Below are positions 32,510-41,717 of a DNA stretch of 64,000 nt, piece by piece. The stretch is from Kitasatospora aureofaciens (GTDB taxonomy: Bacteria; Actinomycetota; Actinomycetes; Streptomycetales; Streptomycetaceae). The stretch spans positions 1 to 64,000 of the forward strand of contig NZ_JAHTKP010000020.1 of NCBI RefSeq assembly GCF_019192735.1, read 5' to 3'. A model generated the notes under the pieces. It made no database searches, was not told the DNA's origin, and was given only the letters and a program-made list of their open reading frames with translations. Each line of letters begins with the position of its first letter. Within the stretch, counting starts at the first letter, position 1. The position numbers and the translations under genes are program-made.

Positions 32510-33603
32510 TGAGCATTCCCCTTGGCTGCCGCGACCAGTTTGAGCAGGTAGTCCTGCGCCGGCACCTGCGGCTGCTTCACCTTCGCCGCCGTGAGATCGG
32601 GTGCGAAGTCCGGCTTCTTGCCCTGCACCGCCTTGGCGAAGGCGCTCGGATCGGCCTGCGGGCGGAACCCGAACCTCGCCTCCAGCCTTCGGAGTTCCTC
32701 GTCGTCCTGGAGCAGACTCGCGAGCTTCTGGCCGTTGGCGCTCCTGGCGACGACGGTGTGGTCCGAATAGATCGTGGTGTCCGGGTACATCACCACCATG
32801 TCCCCGGTCGACGTGCCGCTCAGCGCCAGCTGGGCGACCTGCGACTCGTAGGCGAACACCAGCGGATTGCCGACCCCCGCACCGAAGTCCTTGAACGGCT
32901 CGTCGCTGCTGCTCTTCTGGCCGCCCTGCAGCGCGGTCGCGGTGTGCAGCACGTCCTTGGTGGCGTCAATGCCCGCCTGGTCCGACACGACCTGGCGGTT
33001 GTTCAGGATGTACGACAGCAGCGCGATGTACATCGCCCCCGAGGACGAGCTCTGCGGATCGGTGGTGGTCACGAAGATCGTGCCGGACAGCTCCGGATGG
33101 GCGGCCGCGCCCACGAGATCCTGCCACTTGCGGCCGGACTTCAGCGCGGCGAGGTACGCGTCCATCTTGAACGTCCAGACGCCGTGGTCGGAATCGTCCA
33201 GGGTGGCCAGGTTGTTCTCCTGCAGCACCCGCGCCACCGGGGCGTGCGTCACGATCACCAGGGGTGAGTAGAAGGGCACCAGCGGCGAGTCCTGGAGGCC
33301 CCAGATGTGCTGGATCTCCTTGACCGGCGCGGCACTGGCGGGGAAGGCGAAGTCCAGGTCGGTCTGCTGCTTCGCCTTGTCGCTCATCGTCCAGGAACCG
33401 GTGGAATCGGCGCGGACCTCCAGCCCCTGCTTCGCTAACTCATCCTTGACCTGCTGGTTCTCGAAGAAGGCACGTTTCTCCGAGCCGATCAGGCCGGTGA
33501 CCGTGACAAGCTTCGTGGGCCCCGGACCGGAATCCGGGATCAGCGCGTACGTCACCCCGCCGAGCAGCACCAGGGCTGCCAGCACCCCCAACGCGCGTCT
33601 CAT
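32506..33603 (-). CDS. Extracytoplasmic solute-binding-like protein
   Basis: 365 residues, ATG 33603. An N-terminal signal anchor (LGVLAALVLLGGVTYALIP) precedes a binding-protein fold (VTVTGLIGSEKRAFFENQQVKDEL, DLDFAFPASAAPVKEI, SPLVIVTHAPVARVLQ, GTIFVTTTDPQSSSSGAMYIALLSYIL). The phosphate/sulfate-type motif TTDPQSSSSG suggests an oxyanion-like pocket, which is inference. It heads a three-gene overlapping operon. No permease or ATPase lies nearby, so a classic uptake system is unlikely. Confidence 0.8.
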   Translation of the reverse strand: MRRALGVLAALVLLGGVTYALIPDSGPGPTKLVTVTGLIGSEKRAFFENQQVKDELAKQGLEVRADSTGSWTMSDKAKQQTDLDFAFPASAAPVKEIQHIWGLQDSPLVPFYSPLVIVTHAPVARVLQENNLATLDDSDHGVWTFKMDAYLAALKSGRKWQDLVGAAAHPELSGTIFVTTTDPQSSSSGAMYIALLSYILNNRQVVSDQAGIDATKDVLHTATALQGGQKSSSDEPFKDFGAGVGNPLVFAYESQVAQLALSGTSTGDMVVMYPDTTIYSDHTVVARSANGQKLASLLQDDEELRRLEARFGFRPQADPSAFAKAVQGKKPDFAPDLTAAKVKQPQVPAQDYLLKLVAAAKGNAQ

Positions 33604-33867
33604 GCCGAACGCTTCCCCCTCGTCCGCTACGTCAACCGGGTGGTCCCCGGGTGACGAGCGTCCCGCCGGGCCGGGAGCGGCGGACGAAGCGGCGGTGAAC
33701 CGGAGGTGAACACCCCTTCACGGAATCGCATCGGCGGGCGGGGTGGCGGGTGCTGCGACCAGGGTGGTCGCACACCGGTCCGAGGATGTGTCAGATTGTT
33801 CAACTCGCCTTACGGCAACGGTCATCCCGTGGTCCTGGGCCGCGTCGCGGTTACGCGCCGGTAATGC

Positions 33868-33882
33868 CTACCCTCAGCAGTA
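33868..33882 (+). promoter_or_regulatory. Possible -10 element for leaderless pyk
   Basis: TACCCT lies 8 bases before the ATG that begins the conserved pyruvate kinase sequence, and no ribosome-binding site is visible. This spacing is what a leaderless transcript would show. Alternatively an in-frame ATG at 33864 is used. Confidence 0.35.
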
Positions 33883-35312
33883 TGCGCCGAGCAAAAATCG
33901 TCTGTACCCTCGGGCCCGCCACCGACTCGTACGACCAGATCAAAGCCCTGGTCGACGCCGGAATGGACATCGCCCGCTTCAACCTCAGCCACGGCTCCCA
34001 CATCGAACACGAGGAGCGCTACCGCCGCGTCCGCAAGGCCGCCGACGAGACCGGCCGCAGCGTCGGCATCCTCGCCGACCTTCAAGGCCCGAAGATCCGG
34101 CTCGACACCTTCGCCCACGGGCCCGTACTCCTCGAACGCGGCGACGAGTTCACGATCTCCACCGACAACGGCGTCGTGGGGGACAAGGACATCTGTGGCA
34201 CCACCTACAAGGGCCTCGCCGGCGACGCCTCCCGCGGCGAACGCATCCTCGTCGACGACGGCCGGGTCACCCTGGAGGTCGTCGAGGTCGACGGGCCGCG
34301 CGTGCGCTGCATCGTCATCGAGGGCGGACTCGTCTCCGACCACAAGGGCCTCAACCTCCCCGGCGTCGCCGTCTCCGTCCCCGCCCTCAGCAACAAGGAC
34401 GTGGCCGACCTGCGGTGGGCCCTGCGGACCGGCGCGGACCTCGTCGCGCTCTCCTTCGTCCGCAGCGGACGCGACATCGAGGACGTCCACCGGATCATGG
34501 CCGAGGAGGGACGGTTCGTCCCGGTCATCGCCAAGATCGAGAAGCCGCAGGCGGTCGACAACCTGGACGCCATCGTCGACGCCTTCGACGGCATCATGGT
34601 GGCCCGCGGAGACCTGGGCGTGGAGATGCCCCTCGAACAGGTCCCGCTCGTCCAGAAGCGCGCCATCAAGCTCGCCAAGCGCAACGCCAAGCCCGTCATC
34701 GTCGCGACGCAGATGCTCGACTCGATGATCAACGCGTCGCGGCCGACGCGCGCGGAGGCGTCCGACGTCGCCAACGCCGTCCTCGACGGGACGGACGCGG
34801 TGATGCTCTCCGGGGAGACGTCGGTCGGTAAGTACCCCGTCGAGACGGTCAAGACGATGGGCCGCATCATCGAGGCCGCCGAGACCGACATCCTCGCCGC
34901 CGGGCTGCCCCCACTGACGGCAGGGAGCAAGCCGCGAACCCAGGGCGGCGCCGTCGCCCGCGCGGCCGCCGAGATCGGCGATTTCCTCCACGCCAAATAC
35001 CTCGTCGCCTTCACCCAGTCCGGCGACACCGCCCGCCGCCTCACCCGCTACCGCTCACCCATCCCCGTCCTCGCCTTCACCTACGAACCAGCCGTCCGCA
35101 GCCAACTCGCCCTCACCTGGGGCGTGGAGACCTTCCTCGGCCCGTTCGCCCCGACGACCGACGAGATGGTCGAACAGGTCGACGCCGCGCTCCTGTCCCT
35201 CGGCCGCTGCAAGAAGGGCGACATCGTCGTCATCACCGCCGGCTCCCCACCCGGCCTCGCCGGCTCCACCAACCTCGTCCGCGTCCACCACGTGGGGACG
35301 CTGGACAACTGA
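33882..35312 (+). CDS. pyk: Pyruvate kinase
   Basis: 476 residues, converting phosphoenolpyruvate and ADP to pyruvate and ATP. It starts at MRRAKIVCTLGPA. Key blocks: FNLSHGSHIEHEERY, GILADLQGPKIRL, VPVIAKIEKPQAVDNLDAIVDAFDGIMVARGDLGVEMPLEQ (catalytic Lys, Mg-binding Glu/Asp) and VATQMLDSMI; then the C-terminal allosteric domain (YLVAFTQSGDTARRLTRYRSPIPVLAFT). Normal length. Confidence 0.97.
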   Translation: MRRAKIVCTLGPATDSYDQIKALVDAGMDIARFNLSHGSHIEHEERYRRVRKAADETGRSVGILADLQGPKIRLDTFAHGPVLLERGDEFTISTDNGVVGDKDICGTTYKGLAGDASRGERILVDDGRVTLEVVEVDGPRVRCIVIEGGLVSDHKGLNLPGVAVSVPALSNKDVADLRWALRTGADLVALSFVRSGRDIEDVHRIMAEEGRFVPVIAKIEKPQAVDNLDAIVDAFDGIMVARGDLGVEMPLEQVPLVQKRAIKLAKRNAKPVIVATQMLDSMINASRPTRAEASDVANAVLDGTDAVMLSGETSVGKYPVETVKTMGRIIEAAETDILAAGLPPLTAGSKPRTQGGAVARAAAEIGDFLHAKYLVAFTQSGDTARRLTRYRSPIPVLAFTYEPAVRSQLALTWGVETFLGPFAPTTDEMVEQVDAALLSLGRCKKGDIVVITAGSPPGLAGSTNLVRVHHVGTLDN

Positions 35313-35327
35313 CCTGGTTGGGTTTCG

Positions 35328-35363
35328 GGTGGCGCAGCCCCTCCGGGGAGGGGCTGCGCCACC
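35328..35363. terminator. Strong bidirectional terminator
   Basis: GGTGGCGCAGCCCCTCC pairs perfectly with GGAGGGGCTGCGCCACC (17 bp, GG at the tip) between the convergent pyk and HTH-LAGLIDADG genes. Confidence 0.88.
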
Positions 35364-35364
35364 G

Positions 35365-36150
35365 TCAGTACTTGGGGCCGATGTGGGCGTCCATGAGGGC
35401 GACTGAGTCGTTGCGGGCGATGGAGATGTTGACCTGGCCGGTGGGGCGGGGGATCGAGGCCTTCCACGCGACGCCGACGGCGTCGAGAGTCGCGGTGAAG
35501 AGGCCGATGATGTCGGTAGACGTATTGGTGAAGAAGTAACGCGGGTACTCGTAGCGCTTCTTGACGCCGCTGACCGTGCGAGTCGTCCAGTTGGTGATGC
35601 GGCAGCCGTCGGAGTGGATCAGGCCGCGCAGGAACTCCCAGGGGTGGGCGTCGACGATCTCCTGCTGCCAAGGCGCCAGGGCGATGGTGCGCTCGTGCTT
35701 CTTCCCCGGGCCGTGCTGGGGGAAGTAGCAGGCCAGGTGACTTGAATACACCTTCACGTTATGGGCGCCGGGCCGCCGCACGCGGCAGGGTGTGAGAGTG
35801 GGCAGGACCTGCCGGATGGCCGCCTCAACGGCATCCATGATTCCGGGCCACTTGTCGTCACAGGTTATGAACAGGCTGGAGGTTCGGTGCTGCTTGGGAT
35901 GGCTGATGTGGCCATCGCCGAGGTGGAGCCCGAGCAGGTATGAGTACGCGGGGCGGTTCAGGTCGTCGCCGTAGCAATGCATGCACGGGGAGCGCTTGCG
36001 GCCGGGAAGTTCGCCGCGCTTGGCGAGATCCTGATGCTTCCACCAGGAGACCGTGTCACGGGGGATGGCCAGTCGGCGGGCAGTCTCGGCAGTGCCGACA
36101 CCGCTGCGGAGGAGGAAGACAGCTTGCTCACGCACAGATCGGTCGTACAT
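35365..36150 (-). CDS. HTH-LAGLIDADG protein (stand-alone homing-endonuclease-like)
   Basis: 261 residues from ATG 36150. Residues 1-45 are a resolvase/transposase-type helix-turn-helix (SVREQAVFLLRSGVGTAETARRLAIPRDTVSWWKHQD). A CxxC pair follows (SPCMHCYGDD), then two LAGLIDADG-type helices, SYLLGLHLGDGHI and EFLRGLIHSDGCRI, about 115 residues apart, each with the acidic residue expected at an active site. The C-terminus (ISIARNDSVALMDAHIGPKY) is conserved in streptomycete relatives, which are often called transcriptional regulators. It is not embedded in an intein or intron. It ends in the shared terminator with pyk and begins next to a tRNA gene. Whether it cuts DNA or only binds it is open. 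Confidence 0.8.
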   Translation of the reverse strand: MYDRSVREQAVFLLRSGVGTAETARRLAIPRDTVSWWKHQDLAKRGELPGRKRSPCMHCYGDDLNRPAYSYLLGLHLGDGHISHPKQHRTSSLFITCDDKWPGIMDAVEAAIRQVLPTLTPCRVRRPGAHNVKVYSSHLACYFPQHGPGKKHERTIALAPWQQEIVDAHPWEFLRGLIHSDGCRITNWTTRTVSGVKKRYEYPRYFFTNTSTDIIGLFTATLDAVGVAWKASIPRPTGQVNISIARNDSVALMDAHIGPKY

Positions 36151-36253
36151 GTGACCGAGCGTGTGCGAAGTTTCCGGGCGGGTCTGGCGAATGCTCGGAT
36201 CTTCACTCGGGTGGGCGAAGATCGACAATGGCCGCCTGGCCGTTGGATTCCTC

Positions 36254-36358
36254 CGATTCGAAGGAAAAGTGCCCCGAGTGGGATTCGAACCCACACTGTA
36301 TGGTGTTTGAGACCATTGCCTACTGCCAATTGGGCTATCGGGGCCTACGATTCGAAGG
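36254..36358. repeat. 11-bp direct repeats flanking the tRNA
   Basis: CGATTCGAAGG occurs at 36254-36264 and again at 36348-36358, bracketing the tRNA gene on both sides. This may be a relic of a duplication or insertion. Confidence 0.5.
36270..36344 (-). tRNA. tRNA with anticodon CAA (Leu), compact class I shape
   Basis: 75 nt, no encoded CCA. Acceptor stem GCCCCGA/TCGGGGC with discriminator A; D arm GCCC...AGGC with AATTGGCAGT loop; anticodon arm ATGGT-CTCAAAC-ACCAT, giving anticodon CAA (reads UUG, leucine); five-base variable region ACAGT; T arm GTGGG-TTCGAAT-CCCAC. Bacterial leucine tRNAs normally carry a long variable arm and are 80 nt or more, so this one is unusual in shape. The cloverleaf is otherwise complete with U33 and a TTCGA T loop. 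Confidence 0.85.
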
Positions 36359-36440
36359 TTGCCGCCTCCGTGCCGTGCATCAAACATACCGTGTCTAGGT
36401 ACCCTCGTGCATGCAGTACCCCGCCGGAACGAGGAGCCCC

Positions 36441-37097
36441 GTGAGCACCGCCGACGAGCAGGCACAGCCGCTTGAGACCGATATGCCCCAGATCACGCGG
36501 ATTGTGATCGCCGAGGACGAGGCGCTGATCCGTCTCGATCTCAAGGAGATGCTCGAAGAGGAGGGTTACACGGTCGTCGGCGAGGCCGGGGACGGGGAGA
36601 CGGCGGTGCGGCTGGTCGAGGACCTTCGGCCTGACCTGGCGATCCTCGATGTGAAGATGCCGGTGCTGGACGGGTTGTCGGCGGCCGAGCAGATCCACGA
36701 GAAGCACCTGGCGCCCGTTCTGATGCTCACCGCGTTCTCGCAGCGGGAGCTGGTGGACCGGGCCCGGGACGCGGGTGCGATGGCGTACATCGTGAAGCCG
36801 TTCAGCAAGTCGGACCTCGTTCCCGCCATCGAGATGGCGGTGTCGCGGTACACCGAGATGCGCACGCTGGAGGAGGAGATCGCGGATCTCTCCCAGCGAC
36901 TGGAGACCCGGAAGCTGGTGGACCGGGCGAAGAGTGTGCTGCAGACGAAGTTCGGGCTGAACGAGCCTGCCGCTTTCCGGTGGATCCAGAAGACGTCGAT
37001 GGACCGTCGGATGACGATGGCCGCCGTGGCCGAGGCGGTCATCGAGGAGGGCGAGGCCCAGGACCGCAAGAAGGCGGAAGAGGCCAAGGGGGAGTAG
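36441..37097 (+). CDS. PdtaR-like response regulator with ANTAR output domain
   Basis: 218 residues from GTG 36441 (GAGGA upstream); ATG 36483 is possible. The receiver domain (residues ~15-135) has the acidic pocket IAEDEALIR, phospho-acceptor Asp in PDLAILDVKMPVLDG, and K in IVKPFSKSDL. The C-terminal ANTAR domain (LSQRLETRKLVDRAKSVLQTKFGLNEPAAFRWIQKTSMDRRMTMAAVAEAVI) binds paired RNA hexaloop hairpins and prevents terminator formation. Homologous to mycobacterial PdtaR. It is monocistronic; a kinase is not nearby. Confidence 0.93.
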   Translation: MSTADEQAQPLETDMPQITRIVIAEDEALIRLDLKEMLEEEGYTVVGEAGDGETAVRLVEDLRPDLAILDVKMPVLDGLSAAEQIHEKHLAPVLMLTAFSQRELVDRARDAGAMAYIVKPFSKSDLVPAIEMAVSRYTEMRTLEEEIADLSQRLETRKLVDRAKSVLQTKFGLNEPAAFRWIQKTSMDRRMTMAAVAEAVIEEGEAQDRKKAEEAKGE

Positions 37098-37108
37098 GGC
37101 AGGCAAGG

Positions 37109-37142
37109 CTGAGGGCCCCGTCCCCCCGGACGGGGCCCTCAG
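37109..37142. terminator. Bidirectional terminator between pdtaR-like gene and livF
   Basis: CTGAGGGCCCCGTCC and GGACGGGGCCCTCAG form a perfect 15-bp stem with a CCCC loop between convergent genes. Confidence 0.88.
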
Positions 37143-37154
37143 TGCTGCTCGGGC

Positions 37155-37867
37155 TCAGTCCTCGCCGAGGTAGGCCTTCCGCACGGACTCGTCGTGCAGC
37201 AGGTCCGCGCCCGTGCCGGTCAGCACGATGCGGCCGGTCTCCATCACGTAGCCCTGGTCGGACAGGGACAGCGCCGCCTGGGCGTTCTGTTCGACGAGCA
37301 GGATCGTCGTGCCGCCGGCCTTCAGCTCGACGATCGTCGCCATGATCTTCTGCATCATCAGCGGCGACAGGCCCATGGACGGCTCGTCGAGCATGAGCAG
37401 CTTGGGCTGGGACATCAGCGCCCGGCCCATGGCCAGCATCTGTTGTTCGCCGCCGGAGAGGGTGCCGGCCGCCTGCTTCCTGCGCTCGCCAAGGATCGGG
37501 AAGAGCCCGTACGCCCGTTCCACGTCCGCTGCGATGCCTGCGGCATCCGACCGGAGGAAGGCCCCCAGCAGGAGGTTCTCCTCGATGGTCATGCGCGGGA
37601 AGATGTGGCGGCCTTCGGGGGAGTGGGCGAGGCCGAGGGAGACGATCTTGTGGGCGGGGACGGTGGAGAGGTCCTGGCCGTCGAAGGTGATCCGCCCGGC
37701 GGTGGGCTTCAACAGGCCCGACAGGGTGCGCAGGGTGGTGGTCTTGCCGGCGCCGTTGGTGCCGATGAGGGTGGTGACCTCGCCCTGGTTGACGGTGAAG
37801 CTGATGCCCTTGACGGCTTCGATCTTGCCGTAGGCGACGCGGAGGTCCTCGACCTCGAGGAGTGCGG

Positions 37868-37871
<4 letters not shown>
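37155..37871 (-). CDS. livF: Branched-chain amino acid ABC transporter ATPase
   Basis: 238 residues, GTG 37871 overlapping the livG stop by 4 bases. Walker A GTNGAGKTT, signature LSGGEQQMLAMGRALMSQPKLLMLDEPSMGLSP with Walker B, and H-loop region LLVEQNAQAALSLSDQGYVMETGRI typical of LivF. Works with LivG, LivH, LivM and the binding protein LivK to import Leu/Ile/Val or related compounds. Confidence 0.95.
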
Positions 37872-38697
<826 letters not shown>

Positions 38698-38701
<4 letters not shown>

Positions 38702-40638
38702 GCCCCTGCCTTGGTGAGTGCGGTCGGCTCGCCGGTGGGCTGGGCCGGGATGGCGGCTTCGTGGAATTCCAGTTGCTGCCGCCGGTTGGGGATGAGGCCT
38801 TCGGGGCGGACGCGCATGAGGACGATGAGGGCGGCGCCGAAGGCGAGGAGCTGGTAGTCGGAGAGGAATTCGAGCTTCTTGGGGATGAGGAAGAGGAGGG
38901 TGGCGCCGGCGAGGGGCCCACTGATGGTGCCCATGCCGCCGAGGATGACGGCGGCGAGCAGGAAGGCGGAGTTGGGCGGCAGGGCCTCGGCGAAGGTGTA
39001 CTGGTCGGGGGTGACGGTGTAGCTGACGTGGGCCTGGACGGTGCCGGCGAGGCCGGCGAGGCAGGCGCCGAGGGCGAAGGCGAGGAGCTTGAGGCGGAAG
39101 CCGTTGATGCCCATGGCCTCGGCGGCGGTCTCGTCCTCGCGGATGGCGACCCAGGCGCGGCCGATGCGGGAGTTGCCGACCCGGGCGAAGACGAGGACGA
39201 CCAGGGCGGTGACGAGGAGCATCAGCAGGTAGTAGTTGGAGAAGCGGCCGAGTTCGATGCCGGCGACGGTGTGGGGCTTGCCGAGGTCGAAGCCGAAGAT
39301 CTGCAGGTCGGGGATCCGCGGGATGCCGTTGGAGCCGTTGGTGATCTTGGGGCCGGTGGTGCCGTTGAGGTTGAGCATGGTGATGCGGAAGATCTCGCCG
39401 AACCCGAGGGTGACGATGGCGAGGTAGTCGCCGCGCAGCCGCAGGGTGGGGGCGCCGATGAGGACGCCGAAGACCATGGAGACGGCGGCGCCGGTGAGCA
39501 TCGCGGCCCAGAACGGGAACTGGACGTGGATGGGCGAGGCGGGGGAGCCGGAGACCAGGGCGGCGGCGTAGGCGCCGACGCCGAGGAAGGCGACGTACCC
39601 GAGGTCGAGCAGGCCGGCGAGGCCGACGACGATGTTGAGGCCGAGGGCGACGGTGGCGAAGATCAGGATGTTGGTGGCGACCGAGGTGTACTGGTCGCTG
39701 GTCTGGGTGAACGGGAAGCTGGCGGCGGCGGCGAAGGCGGCGCCGGTGGTGACCGGGCGGTACTTGACGGTGAGTGCGCGCAGCCGGGCGATGAGGCCGG
39801 ACTTGGCGAGGGCGGCGACGACGGGGGCGGCGAGCAGCAGGTAGCCGGTGAAGAGTTCGCCGTACTCGGTGTCGATGCCGAAGGTGATCGCGAAGAGGCC
39901 GAGGCCGAAGGCGGCGACGATGAGCAGCACCTCGACCCAGGAGGGGAGTTGGCGCGGCGCGGGGAGGGGCCGTTCGACGGTGCCGAGGCGCAGCCAGGTG
40001 TTGGCGAGGTGGCCGAGCTGGATGAGCAGGACAGCGCCGGCGGCGATGGCGAGGGCGCCGGCGAGGGCGGTCATGACGGGGGCGACGGGCTTGTCGCCGG
40101 GGATGGCGTGGGCGGCGAACCAGCCGATGGGGGCGGCGGGGACGAGGAGGAAGAGGCGCCGGTCGAGGATGCGGAGGGGGACGTGGGTGCGTCGGTCGAG
40201 GGGGAGGCCGAGGGCGCCGAGGACGGTGAGGATGCCGCCGGCGCCGAGGATCCAGCCGCCGGGTTCGAGGTTGGCGAGGCCGCCGAGTTCGGCGGAGATG
40301 GCGGTGACGGAGTAGAGGCTGACGGCGAGGGCGCCGGTGGCGGCGAGGAGGACGGCGTTGTGGCTGCGGGTGGGGGCGGCCCAGTGTAGGCCGGGGGTGC
40401 CGTGGGCGGCGAGGAGCAGGACGAGGGTGAGGAGTCCTGCGGTGAGGGCGAGCCATTGGAGGCCGGCGGGGGAGCCGGTGTAGGTGAGGTCGCCGGGGAA
40501 GTCGGAGGTCCAGGTCCAGGAGAGGCCGGCGGAGGCGGCGGTGGCGAGGGCGCCGAGGCCGGTGAGGGCTGCGGCGGCGCGGGCCGGCAGGGGGATGACC
40601 GGGGTGGTTTCGGTGCTGGTGGTGGTCATGGTGGTCAC
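38698..40638 (-). CDS. livM: Branched-chain amino acid ABC transporter permease, extended
   Basis: 646 residues from GTG 40638 (GTGA overlap with livH). The C-terminal ~320 residues are a standard LivM (TNILIFATVALGLNIVVGLAGLLDLGYVAFLGVGAYAAAL, GAPTLRLRGDYLAIVTLGFGEIFRI, NSRIGRAWVAIREDETAAEAMGINGFRLKLLAFALGA). The first ~320 residues are extra: about seven hydrophobic segments with Pro/Arg-rich loops, not part of the usual permease. The usual family length is 300-450. The extension reads through without a stop or frameshift, so it is a genuine fusion or an actinobacterial variant. Confidence 0.92.
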
Positions 40639-41564
40639 GCCCTGTCCGCGACGCGCTCGCCGAGCAGGCCTTGGGGCCGGACGAGGAGCACGAGGATGAG
40701 GAGTACGAAGGCCCAGACGTCCTTCCAGGCGCCGCCTCCGAAGAGGGACATGCCGGGGAGGTGCTGGATGTAGCCGGTGGCGAGGCTTTCGGCGAGGCCG
40801 AGGGCGACGCCGCCGAGCATGGCGCCGTAGATGTTGCCGATGCCGCCGAGGACGGCGGCGGTGAAGGCCTTGAGGCCGAGGAGGAAGCCCATCCGGAAGT
40901 CGACCTGGCCGCTGCGCAGGCCGTAGGCGACGGCGGCGACGGCGGCGAACGCGGCGCCGATGGCGAAGGCCATGACGATGATGCGGTCGGTGTCGATGCC
41001 CATGAGCTTGGCGGTGTCGGGGTCCTGGCTGGTGGCCTGCATGGCGCGGCCGGAGCGGGTGCGGGTGACGAACCAGCCGAGGGCGAGCATGCAGAGGGGG
41101 GCGGCGATGATCAGGAAGATGTCGCTGCGCTGGATGGTGACGGAGCCGAGGCTGAAGGGGTCGCCGGGGATCTTGGGGAAGACGCGGGCCTTCTTGGCGT
41201 CGGGGTAGAAGGAGAAGACGAGTTGCTGGAGGAGGATGGAGAGCCCGATCGCGGTGATGAGGGGGGCGAGTCGGGGGGCGTTGCGCAGGGGCCGGTAGGC
41301 GAAGCGCTCGGCGGCGACGGCGGTGAGGGTGGAGACCAGGATGCCGGCGATCAGCATCAGCGGCAGGGCCAGCCACAGGGTGGTGCCGCCGGGGAGGGCG
41401 AGGTAGGCGGTCAGGGCGCCGAAGCCGCCGACCATGACGATCTCGCCGTGGGCGAAGTTGATGAGCTGGACGATGCCGTAGACCATCGTGTAGCCGATCG
41501 CGACGAGCCCGTAGAGGGCGCCGAGGATCAGGCCGTTGGCCAGCTGCTGCGGTAGGTCGTGCAC
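40635..41564 (-). CDS. livH: Branched-chain amino acid ABC transporter permease
   Basis: 309 residues from GTG 41564 (GGAGG 8 bases upstream). Typical LivH: LANGLILGALYGLVAIGYTMVYGIVQLINFAHGEIVMVGGFGA, ERFAYRPLRNAPRLAPLITAIGLSILLQ, AMQATSQDPDTAKLMGIDTDRII, AFTAAVLGGIGNIYGAMLGG. It follows livK after ~150 bases that contain a hairpin. Confidence 0.95.
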   Translation of the reverse strand: MHDLPQQLANGLILGALYGLVAIGYTMVYGIVQLINFAHGEIVMVGGFGALTAYLALPGGTTLWLALPLMLIAGILVSTLTAVAAERFAYRPLRNAPRLAPLITAIGLSILLQQLVFSFYPDAKKARVFPKIPGDPFSLGSVTIQRSDIFLIIAAPLCMLALGWFVTRTRSGRAMQATSQDPDTAKLMGIDTDRIIVMAFAIGAAFAAVAAVAYGLRSGQVDFRMGFLLGLKAFTAAVLGGIGNIYGAMLGGVALGLAESLATGYIQHLPGMSLFGGGAWKDVWAFVLLILVLLVRPQGLLGERVADRA

Positions 41565-41616
41565 CGCTGGGCCTCCGTTGTGCGTTCGGGGGTGTCCGCG
41601 TGGGGTGGATGTGGGC

Positions 41617-41649
41617 GCGCGCGGGGGCACTCGTGGCGCCCCCGCGCGC
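41617..41649 (-). terminator. Hairpin between livK and livH
   Basis: GCGCGCGGGGGC and GCCCCCGCGCGC form a perfect 12-bp stem inside the liv operon. It may stop part of the transcripts after livK or stabilise the livK message, giving excess binding protein over permease, as in many binding-protein operons. Confidence 0.6.
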
Positions 41650-41717
41650 TGTGCTGCTGGAGAGGAGGTGGTGGTGCCGGCGGCTCAGCCGTTGAGTGAC
41701 TCAGCCGTTGAAGCGGC

